A stretch of 64,000 nucleotides of DNA, from positions 1,191,001-1,255,000 of the forward strand of contig CM056587.1 in the NCBI GenBank assembly GCA_029721435.1, written 5' to 3'. Positions within the stretch are counted from its first letter, which is position 1; each line of letters begins with the position of its first letter. The notes beneath the pieces are model-generated. The model worked only from the letters and a program-made list of their open reading frames with translations, had not been told where the DNA came from and ran no database searches. Position numbers and translations under genes: made by a program. Source of the stretch: Gymnothorax reevesii. Lineage: Eukaryota > Chordata > Actinopteri > Anguilliformes > Muraenidae. Shown piece after piece: positions 1-11,300 of this stretch.

Positions 1-187
1 AGGCAAAAATAATAGCATTTTTTCTGCCGTAATTCCGTTAGCAACACTTTAAACTTCGTGTAGCCTTCTACAAAATAGAATACACCAGACTTTGTGTTAT
101 ACAGCTCAGTAGGCATGTCAGTGGAACTGATAAAAGTACAGGCAAGTATCTACTTGTAATTTCATTACCGTGGAATTGCCCTTCTTC

Positions 188-280
188 ATCAACAATGATG
201 TCAGATTGTGCTGTAGGATCAGATACTCTTACAGGCAGGCTACAGTACATGCAGGCACAATCTGACAATCATTGTTGATA
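188..280. repeat. Short hairpin, 25-bp arms
   Basis: ATCAACAATGATGTCAGATT at 188 returns inverted as AATCTGACAATCATTGTTGAT ending near 280, with about 40 bases between. It may be a small foldback element or a structured RNA; nothing else is recognisable in 1-437. Confidence 0.4.
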
Positions 281-437
281 AAAGCTAGGGATGGGGATCG
301 AAACCCGGTTCCAGTACGGACACGGTTCCGCATTTTTTAAAAACCCAAAAATCAGTAACATTTGAGCTTATCGATACTGCTATCGAGTCTCGTGGGTATA
401 TTGACGTAATGTTATGTCTTGAGTCGAGTCACGTCAT

Positions 438-697
438 TTAAAGGTCCCCTATTATGTCACCAGGTGCACATCTAATTAGTTATTCCAAACCATTTCAAAA
501 TCTTTTCCCTTTTGAAAACACATGGGGAGGTAACCAACCAGAGGCAAGAAGAACAGATCACCTTCAGCTAAGCAATCAATCAGATTTCATTATTCTGGGT
601 GGTCACTCCCCCTTGTGATGTCAGGTAGAGGAGACTTTGAATTGCCTCATAATGGCTAATTAGTTGTGCACCTGGTGGTAAAATGGGGGACCTTTAA
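438..697. mobile_element. TTAA-flanked MITE
   Basis: Left end TTAAAGGTCCCCTATTATG and right end (inverted) TTTAAAGGTCCCCCATTTTA, each followed by an inverted ACCAGGTGCAC/GTGCACCTGGT block and CTAATTAG. TTAA flanks both sides. 260 bp, non-coding, non-autonomous. A third copy of the terminal repeat lies inverted at about 3411-3430. Confidence 0.6.
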
Positions 698-3600
698 ATG
701 CAATCACTGGAGCAGAAACATACGCCAGTTGTCTAACAAAGTTTTTGGGTAAAAGAACTGAAACGCCAGCCAACAGGTATTACAATACATGAAGACGAAT
801 CCGGGTCACCTGCTTGCAAGGATGGCGGATCGTGCGGAGAGGTCTAGAGTTTGGCTACATTTTTACCAAAGAAAAAGATAAGGAGGAAGAAAAATGCAAT
901 TTATGTTGCAAAATAATTCATTGAAATGGGGAACAAAACCTCCATGGCCAAGACATCCGCATTGTGTACCAACTTCAACAAAAATGCACGACCTTTGATT
1001 GTCTTACGGTTAAAATAACTCCGTCAACTTCGGCTGTCCTTGCTGTGGCCAGCCATCCTCTTCATTACCTCAAAGCAACCGCAGTAAGCATATCCACTCT
1101 GTAGAAATCCCGTTAGTTAAAAATACACTGATGGACTTTATGGCTAGTTCTGCATATATTACTTAAGGCTCATTCAGACAGGGGCGAAGGGAAAAAGCGG
1201 CATGGATTTGCAGAATATTCGCTGCACAAAAATTCCGCATGAAACTATGTACACCGGACATTGTGCGAAATTCTGTCTTCTTGTGTTCCAATTTCGCACA
1301 GTAGACAAACAAATCCACGGGATATTTAATCAAATTGTACCATGAGAGCAGCAGCAGCGACAATGATATTTTTTACAACAACAAAGTATCTGTTCTGAAC
1401 GATAACCTAGCCTCACGGCTACTTTTGCGTCATCGCAAGACAGTCATCTTCGTAGCCACCGAGCGTTTTCATTATTGATGCCCGGAGCTGGTCTTTCAGC
1501 TCGTTGTTCAAGTAATCATCCCGCCTCTAGTTAAAGAGGACAGGATGCTGGAGAACAATATTGATGAGACGCTCTCCGTTGTCACCGTACTATGCCATGT
1601 ACTGAGTGTGTATCTATTTTATGTTAGTTTGCAGTTTGAGGTTTGAATGTTGTACCCGAATAGAAACAAAGACCATCTGCACGTTAGTAGCTGCACTGCA
1701 CTGCGTGCACTGGACCTGAAATTCAAAATTTCGAAGGAGAAATGTGACGACAGCTCCAGAGGGACACCAAAATAGGATATTTTGCTTTTGCATTGTCCAT
1801 ATAGTCCATGTGCATTTTGAAAAATGTATTTCTTTTTTTTTTCTAGTTTTTTTCCCCTTATATTTATTGATATTTACCAAAGCAATAGCCGGTAACTTTG
1901 CGTTTCACAGCTGGAAAAAATAACCGGTTACCAGCTATTAACAAGAACCCTGCTGTAGTGGCTACAATCAGGCAACATTATGATGAAACTGCCACATTGA
2001 TGCCAACCAAAGTAACACAAATTACTGTATATAAGTTAACCAGGAGCATTTTTTTAAGTAGCACGGCATGTGAACTAACATGCAGTAACTAGTGACCGAG
2101 TGTTCATAACAACGACAGAGACAAACCTTATCCTGCAATACAGGTTTTACAGACAGTAAGTTCCGTTACCATGAACAGTTGTACTAAGCATCCAAATTAC
2201 AAACAAGTATAAAAAGTTAGCTTCAAATGAGCTTTATGTTCACATACATTCTGTTGAATGTCCCCTGATATTACTCTTGTATATTTAGGACACATTAGCA
2301 ACGGTAACTTAGCTACGTTAGCCGCAGTGCTACAGCCACATTCAACAGGCTATCATGTTAGGTGGGCTTATGCAGTAAAGCAAAACAAAATGGTAAAACA
2401 TACTGCTTCCGCATCTATGAGTCAAGGACAGTTGGTACCGATCCAGGCTTTATCTTCAGATATTTTACAAAGCCTGCGTTTGAGGCCATTTGTTTGTGCA
2501 AACTATTGTTAGCGGTCCTGCTAGCCACCTGTAACACGTTAGCTTCACTTACATTATTTGCTGTTATATTGTTATTACAGCTTGTGGGTCCGAGCGCTTG
2601 ATCGATGCAACTGCTTCAGGTTTGAGAAGCAGCTGAAATGCTTATCCTGTGTCAAATTATCCTTTATTGACAAAGCTGTCTTTGGTGAAATGCTGAGCAC
2701 AAACAGCTAACATTCCCTTTGAGTGTGGCTGTTTGCCCTCAGCAAACAAAAGAGCAACCCACTGATTTCTGGTGGCATTGTCTTTTGGAAGATAAACTAT
2801 TTGTGCTTTTTTTCGCATCCAAGAAAACATGTAGGAACAGCAGTGGGAGACATACTGATAAATCTACACGTTAATGATTTGGGCTTGTTAGTGTCTGACA
2901 GAATAAATTACGGTGTGGGCAGGTCCAGCGCTGTGACTGGCTCTGGCCAGGTTTGTCCTGACTGGACGCAACAACCTGACGTCAGATTTTGCCCAGATCT
3001 CGTGAAGATCTCGGGACAAGCAGTTCACAGAGGAAATCACCCTCAGGAAATCATGTTCTCGGATTACGGCAAAACCCCTGTATATTATGTTTAGAAACTT
3101 TGCAGAGGTTGTGCATGGACATCCAACATTAACCAGAGCACTCGGCAACCGAGTACATGTATCCCCCGAAGGCCCCCCAGTTGGGCCCAGATGGTCCCAG
3201 AGTACCCAAAATCAATAGGTGTGGTGAACTTACCATAATACATGTCCCTGCAAAATTTGAAAAGAATCGGTGCACTTATGTAGGCTGTAGAGTGTTCACA
3301 AGAAAATCTCTGCGGACGCAAACGCGTGACGAGGCTAAATCCATAGTATCCTCCAAACTCGTTCGGGGATACAATAATATGACTTGTATGTATCAAAAGA
3401 AGGATCAGCATAATAGGGGACCTTTAAAGGAACTGCTTATTTAATGGTCAGTACGTTCACTCAGACGGAAAGCTTGCCATTTACAATTCCGACCATTCAA
3501 GCAAAACGAAAGCTTGTTACAATGCTTGTTACACCCTATAAGGAGCTAGTATAACTCACAACACCATAATAGGTTTGCGTTTCAAACGAGCAAAAATCCA

Positions 3601-4231
3601 AGACACTCTATTTTATTGAATGCAGCATAAATTCTAAAACAGATCGCCACATTAGGCAAAATGCCAGCACATTGCAGAATTGACCACTCTTGTTAACTAA
3701 TGTGACAAACTAGCTCTGTGATCACGGTGGTAAACCTAAAATAAGAAATAGCTTGCCAGTTAGCGAGCTGGCTGGACGTAAGATTGAGCTAGACCATACA
3801 AAGACAGTTTGACTCAAACTTCAAGAGGAAAAACTCTTCATGATTGAATTTCTCTGCCAAATAATCAATGCTGTCATCCCCGCAGTCAGTTTCATTTAGA
3901 ATAACTGCAATTTTCCATCTCCGAAACACATTTCCATCCCGCAAATATTAGTTCAGCACTCCAGGGTCAGTTCTGTAATTCTTTTTTTACATTCAATCAC
4001 ATCATCCTCAGCTGCACAAAGTTGTCACAAAGAGAAAATACAATCTAACTGCTATTATGCAAGTATTTAAATACTTTTCTGATGGTACAATCAATGTCAA
4101 TCAGTCACTGTGGGAAGTTTATACTCAATCAATACATCATTACCGGGGAAGTTTTACGTGGGCATGAACTATAACTGTGTGTTACGCAGATGATCGCAAG
4201 TAAAAAATTGAGTGACTTGCCAATCATTGAG
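698..4231. other. No host gene seen; decayed repeats
   Basis: No frame here resembles a known exon. At 820-1000 a plus-strand frame contains RSRVWLHF followed in another frame by a C-x2-C pair (CNLCCK), resembling a decayed BED zinc finger of a hAT transposon; this is weak. At 3411-3430 the sequence CATAATAGGGGACCTTTAAA is an exact inverted copy of the left end of the 438-697 MITE, so a larger element 438-3430 is possible. Since TSGA10 is unfinished at 5328, this stretch is presumed intronic. Confidence 0.35.
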
Positions 4232-5015
4232 AGTACTTACGTTTGGACAACACCTCAGTAAACCTTGGTTAAATTTTCCCGAGACACACCAAGGATTGTG
4301 TGGCCCATTGAGGCTCAGAGACCACATCGATATTCCTCGGGAAAGTTTCACAGAGGCAGACCCAAGTTTGTCCGCTAGGCCTGTGCTCACAGCAGAACAA
4401 AGGGGAGGTGTGAAGACAGTCAAACACATGTCTCATTAACAACCTCCCTCCACTACTGCAGTCCAAACACTGATTAATTATGCTAATTTCTAGTACTGCT
4501 GTTTAATGAGGTGCGGTGTAATTAAGCCAGACTCTAGATGCAGTGTGGATGAAGTACAGACTAACAGTACTCAATATTGAATATATCCTGAATACTGAAC
4601 GTGTGTTTTTGTTGTTCTGACTGTAGCGGTGGTGTTTTGCCCTTTGCAGCTCCTGTATGCAGCACAGACAGAGCAGGCTGAACTAAACCTGTACTTCATC
4701 TGGACTGCATCTAGAGTCTGGCTTAATTACACTGCACCTCATTGAACAGGCAGTGCTGGTAATTAACATAATTAATCAGTGTTTGGACTGCAGTACTGGA
4801 GGGAGGTTGTTAATGAGACATGTGTTTGACAGTCTTCACACCTCCCCTTTGTTCTGCTGTGAGCACAGGCCTTGCAGACAAACTTGGTTCTGCCTCTGTG
4901 AAACTTTCCCGAGGAATATCGATGTGGTCTCTGAGCCTCAATGGGCCAGACAATCCTTGATGTGTATCGGGAAAATGTAACCAAGGTTTACTGAGGTGTT
5001 GTCCAAACTTAAGTA
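4232..5015. repeat. Long imperfect palindrome (foldback/MITE-like)
   Basis: Left arm about 4236-4560 and right arm about 4688-5010 are inverted copies, for example GTTTGGACAACACCTCAGTA near 4240 against TACTGAGGTGTTGTCCAAAC near 4990, and TCTAGATGCAG near 4531 against CTGCATCTAGA near 4706. The loop is about 130 bases. No coding frame of its own. It resembles non-autonomous DNA transposons with long terminal inverted repeats. I could not define a target duplication. Confidence 0.65.
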
Positions 5016-5327
5016 AACCGGACAGACTCCGGGATACCTCAGTAAAAATTTTTCTGAGGTTTACGGAGTTGGCCTCAAATCTTCAGTAAACCTCTGTGAA
5101 TTTTAAGTACATGGCATGCAAACGACGACCAGCTCAGCTGCTGCAGCTGAGACAACTGTGGTCACACATGACAGTCTGGGGCAGCCATCATGTCTGAAAT
5201 GCTGGAATAAAACAGAGTGCAGCTGAATGTGCCCACACTCAGACCCTCTGTACCAGAGACCTGTCCTGCTCTGGGTCTCCCCCATTGCACTCAGTGCTCT
5301 AACGATGACCGTGACTGCGGTGCTCGC

Positions 5328-8300
5328 CTGCTGATCGAGTCGCGCCTTCTCCAGCTCTTTCCTCAGCAGGGTGTTCTCCCTGTGCACTCCGTCTTTAATC
5401 TGGGACAGGGAGGCCAGCTCCTCCTCAGAGTCGGCCAGATTCCTCCGCAGTGTCGCCAGCTCCCTCTCCTGCCTGGATACCTTTTCCTGCAGACACCTGT
5501 GAGCACAGCCCTGAGCACAGACTGGGAACACACAGCCGACTCAGGGTTTATTCACACATGCGGCTCGCTTCAGGGGCAGTAATAATAGATCAGCATCAGT
5601 CATGTGGGTGCCCCGCCCCTTTAGACAGACCTGCTGCGGGTCATGAATGACTTGATTGGAATGGGGGGGAAGTGAACGTGAGCACAGATTATCATCGATT
5701 ATTTTGCCCCATTGTCACAGAATTAAATACTGGACTTATTTTTCACAGGTCACATATCCTCCAAACATTCTTGTGCTGCAACGGCATTTTTAAGACCGAC
5801 AGATCAGGAAAAATTGAATGTTGTTTGAGACCTGTGTCTCTCTCAGCAGCGCTCACGTAACATCTGGCAATACAGAAATACAGTAAGGACTGCGGGAAAC
5901 CACGAATAAAAATGTAAACTGAAATAAGGCTTGTATTTATATGTTCAGTAATACTGTTATGGTCATCTTTGTGTAATCGTTTTAAAGGGAACAGGAGTAT
6001 ATTTAATCGCTATGATCTTTCACTGGATTGATAGGCCTATCAGAGATTAAACAAGCGGCAAAGTAAAGCGCAAAAATTGAATGTGAAGCATGTCTTGCGT
6101 TGGCCATCCAGGTTAAAAATGCCGAAACTCTGTGCAACTATAGGTTGCAATAATAGACAAGCTATCCATCTGTTCTTCTCCATAGTATGCAGACAGGTAA
6201 GTGTAATGTGAAAAAAATGACCTTTTTTTGTTAAGCCCAGTCTGGAGCTTGGTTTGGGCAGGTCCTGGGCATGTCTGAGAGTCCCAGAGAATTAAAAAAA
6301 GTCTGGAAGGTGGGAGGGGGCTGCAAAAGAGTATATAAGGAGAGAAATTGAGAGAATAAAGTAGTAGGAGAAATTGCAAGGAGAAGGATACATTTGACCA
6401 GACCTGTCACTGTTTTCAAGACCTGTGAAGTTTTTTGTGGATTTTTGCCTGTGTTGGAGCATTTTCCTCACCCGGGAAATCACCAAGCAACCCAACCAAA
6501 GAGACAGTAAATATTTTTTTTTCTTGTATATGTCAATCTTGGTAAGTAGTATAAATTGTAGGTTAGTTGTCAGTTTGTTGAATTAAATCTGTTTAAGTTT
6601 TAAAATACTGTCTGTCATCCCTTGCTGTTTTATATGCCATAACAAATTGGGGCCATAACATAAGGAATAGATAGGCAACTGTTTTTTAGGCTTAAAACAT
6701 AGGGCGCTGGCGGCCCCAGAGACTCCCGCCGTTATGATAAACAAAATGTCAAAGTTTTTATTGACGGACACACGCATGGACGGACGCACGGATGGAGCCT
6801 GATACCACAGCTCCCGTGCCACTCAGGCAGCAGGAACCAATTAGGAGCCTGTAAATAAAAATGTTGATGAGATAAAGCAAATTGTCAAAGTTTTTGGTGA
6901 TATTTTTGGGCCAGTGACCTTGAAAAAATAGGCCAAGGTCACCTTTAGGCACATCATTTGGAGGCCTTTATGAGGTTCGTGTCCGGTAAAAATTAGGAGC
7001 CCGTACCTGAAATAGTTGATGAGATAAAGCAAAATGTGGAAATTTTTGGTGATATTTTTAGGCCGTGACCTTGAAAAATAGGTCAAGGTCTTCTTTAGGC
7101 ATGTGATTTGTAGGCCTTTATGAGATGCAAGTCCAGTAAAAATTTGGAGCCTGCAACTGAAATCGTTGATGAGACAAAGCAAAATGTGTTGACGGACGCA
7201 CGCGCACACACGCATGCATGCACGGGCGAAGCCCGATACCATACCTCCCATGGCTCCCATGGCCATGGCGGCCATATTTGAAATCGGATCAAAACATCTT
7301 GAACAAACTTTAGTGTCCTTATAGGTAGGAACATGTATGCCAAGTTTCAGCTTCATAGGCCCAACGGTTTTGGAGAAGAAGATGTTTTACGGACAACGAA
7401 TGACAACGACGAACGACGGACAAACAGGCCATGACATAAGATCACATCTGACTTTGTCAGGTGAGCTAAAAATACAGACCTGGCCAAACTTTATTCTGTT
7501 CAAAACTTAACAACCACTTTAAGAGTAAATGCTTGGAAAAGTCCCGCTTAAAATAAGTTTGGCCTGGAAAAACATTTTAGCTTGGACAGTGGACACATTT
7601 AAAATAACTGTGGGCAATGGAGCAATGTGCATCTTGGCCACACTTGTAAGTGTGTATTACAAGAATTTCGATCAATTTTTGTGCTTGGACACATTTGAAT
7701 TAGTGCAAATAGTCACTTCGTTTGGAGCTCATGTCAAATTGCCTACAGCCATACCACAATTCGATTCGATCTGCTTCAGCTGCGTGGCTGAAGCTAAGCA
7801 GGTGTGGGCTTGGCCAGTACTTGGATGGGAGACCACTGAGGAAAACCAGGTTGCTGCTGGAAGAGGTGTTGGTGGGCCAGTAGGTGGCGATCTTCCCTCT
7901 GGCGGGATAATCCTCAATGCCCCAGTGCAGTGACGGGGACACTGTACTGAAGGAGACGCCGTCTTTCGGATGAGACGTTAAACCGAGGTCCTGACTCACA
8001 GTGGTCATTAAAAGATCCTATGACACTCTTCGATAAGAGTAGGGGGTTCCCCGGTGTCTGCCTTTCGATCTGCCGCCTAATCATCCCCTGATCTAATTGG
8101 CTGTGCAATTCCTCTGTCCATCCCCACCTCTCCCCCCAGGGCTCCCTTGAAAAAGAGATTTCAATCTCAACGGGACTTCCCTGGTTAAATAAGGGTTAAA
8201 TAAATAAATAAATAACATTTGCGAACACAGTAGCAGGCCAGCTACCTTACATTCGTAATGCCGAGTACAGCTGTTAGCTCTGTTGTAGAATGCATTGTTC

Positions 8301-11300
8301 TGCGGAATTTTGTAATAATGACACATTTTGTAACAACTTACACATTTTGTAATAACCATTGCGGCATTTTGTGATAAAGGGTGCAGCATTTTGTAATAAA
8401 TCCATCCTACACATTTTGTAATGAGGGCTGCAGCATTATGTAATAATTGTAAGTATAGACAAATTGTAATCACATCTGACGCAAATTGTAATGAGTTATT
8501 TCCAATGGTGTTAGTTAGTGTCATGGTTTTGGAGGCTGGTGGTGGCTTTGAGAGCTTTCTTGGTTGCTCTCGTCCGGGACGATATCGGTTTGCCCACAAT
8601 CAGATTCTTGGGCCAGCTGGCATTAACTGGGGGCGGCGCCTGGATTCTACTGAAGCCCAAGTTCCGCCTCCCTGCCCTTGCTAGAGTGTCAGTGTTTTGT
8701 TTGCACTTTAGGTCTCTAGTGAGAAAGTGGTTGAAGTATTAGCTGCAAAAGAGGACAGTGCTGGATAGCAGGGGAATCTCTCTGTTTTTCCTCTTTCTGG
8801 GCCCCATCTGGTGCTAATTCTATTTATCTCGGTTTCTGAGATTTTTTCCCTTTTAATTCATTCTGTCGAACTCGCTTTCCTTCCTTGTAGTGACACGGAG
8901 TGGATCTGGGTCCTTAGGAAGCAGGAGTCTCCCTCTCTGATTTCTGTTGGTGTTTGTCTCTTATTTTGCTGTATAATATATACAGGTGCTGGTCAACGAA
9001 TTAGAATAATTTGAAATAGTGCAATTTTTTTTTTTAATGCATTTTTTGTGCAGAAAGCAAATCAGGTGTTCACCGCGCCTGTCCTACTTGTTAGAGTATT
9101 CACAGAACTCGCTACCTGTAAAAAATTTGCTCAGCTGATCTTTCCAAAAGGCCCATTTAGGCCATTTAACTGTGACACTGTTGTTTTATTGAATTAGAAT
9201 AATTCATAAGTCATTTCATCGAATTAGAATAAGTGTTTGAATTTTTGTTTTCTGTGAAGAGTGTTCACTGTGCAGTATAAAGTCAGGGTTGAGAAGAATT
9301 TCTAAGTTGTAAAGTCAATCATGGGTCAGCAGCGAGACCTCTCAACCGGAATAGTGGCTCAAATTCATCCCTTCGCCAACAAGGCTTGACCCAAACTAAA
9401 ATTGCTGAGCAGCTCGGCATCAGCCAGTCTTCCGTCTGCAAAGCTCTCAAGACAGACTGCAGCAAGCACACCAACTGTTCCCGCGTCCGAAAAACTTCTG
9501 CTTGCGACAACAAGCAGCTGAGAAAGATCGCAGGCAGCAACTGGTTCAAGTCCACTTCCGAGCTCAGCGACTTGTGGAACGAGCAGACCAGCTCTAACGT
9601 CTCGAGATCAACCACTCACCGTCGTCTGCGCGAACTCTGCTTCAAATCTCGCATTCCAGCAGTAAAACCAATGCTGAACAAGAAACAAATGGAGAAATGA
9701 CTGAAGTGGGCCAAAGAACACGGCGAATGGACTGCTGAAGACTGTTGTGTTCCGGGGTTCTGGCCTTTGGCCAGATCAGTATTGCTCATGGTTTTAACAG
9801 TTTCATGTTCAAGATTTCATCGTTTCATAGTTCATGTTCATGTCACAGTTTTAACAGTTTCTTGTATCTAGTCATTGCATTCCATAATTCATGTTCATTG
9901 TCCATGTTTTTACTTTTCCATGTTTTTGTTTTCGCCAGGTCTGCCATGCCACTCCACCGCTTGTCTGCGTTCCGCCCCGTGCCTTCGTTGTTGCACATTT
10001 CTGAGCTATGGTTGGCTTTGGTATTTCACCCTTCCTTCTGTGCTGTGCTGATTCGGGGCTGTCTAAGCTTAATTGACAATTAACTGTTTTTAAGTTACTA
10101 ACATTTACTAACACTCACTGGGTGGTGCAATTCTTAGACAGGCACATTACTTATATTACTAATTTAGACAGGGAGTTTATTGTCATGATTCCTGCTTTGC
10201 TATTTCAAGATCTTGCTGTGCTTTTCTGTTCTTAACATTCATGCTTGCTTCCAAACTGCATACTTAATTGGTACTTAAGCTGAGCACGCTCATTCTCTTA
10301 ATGAGCAAGTCTTGTCATCCAATCTCTGTCCATGTCTTGATCTTGCCATGCCTCTTGTTTCTCTTTCTCCAGGTGTTGCCCCTCATGTGCCATGATTTCT
10401 AAGTCTTTATCTGGATGCGGTGGAAGTTGGCTGGCAGACAGTGTCTCAAGTTCTAGCTCATGTTTGCAAGTTTGTTTCTAGTCAAGTCTCGTTTCATGTT
10501 CAAGTTTTCGCTCATGGTCACGCTTTCAAGTCGTTGTTTCCAAGTCTTGTTCATAGCCCTTGTATATATAGCCATAGTTTTGTTATTTATTTTTCTTGGA
10601 TTTCTGCCTGGAGTTTCCAGTGGTTTTTTGTTTTTGCCTTTTTAGCTCTTTAGTTCTTTGCTCTATGTAGCGTACTTTAGTTTGTCTTTTGCAACCCTTT
10701 GGGCCAAGTTTTTTGTTGGCCCTCGTGCTGTTTTGCTTTTGTTTTAATAAATTCCTTATTCCCCTTCACCTCGCTCCTGGTGTCTACCTAATCTCGTATC
10801 AGTAGACACTGTCTCAAAGACACCAGCGAGATGGAGCGTAAGATCGCCCAGCGAGAGGCTGAGCTGTCCCACCAGCGACGGCAGATTCAGGAGCTGACTG
10901 CAGCACTGACCACTCTGCAAGCCAGCCTCCCCTGGGCAGGTTCCAGCCAGGCTCCCACTATGCCTGCTACCCAGCCTCTTGCCACCGCTGCACCTGTGCT
11001 CCAGCCCGGAGCAGAAGTACCCCAGCTGCAGCCGGTCACGTACCCAGGCCCTGAGCCCCGCCTTCCACCACCTGAGTGGTACGGGGGAGAACTGGGGTTC
11101 TGCAGGGCCTTCCTCACCTCCTGTGAGATGTGCTTCGCTCTGCAGCCTTCCACCATCGCCTCTGAGCCGGCCCGAGTCGCCTTCGTCCTTTCCCTGCTGA
11201 CGGGGCGGGCTCGCTTGTGGGGAACTGCCGCATGGCAGGCTCGGCAGCCCTGCACCACCACCTACCAGGCCTTGGCGGAGGAATTGCTGCGTGTTTTTGA

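Noticed and set aside
2258..2601. Overlapping open frames at 2.3-2.6 kb
   Set aside because: Two overlapping frames, no domain, no splice signals consistent with TSGA10, and the surroundings look repeat-derived.
7741..7862. 5S rRNA gene
   Set aside because: Clear 5S similarity in promoter boxes, but the middle and 3' part diverge and a SINE body follows.
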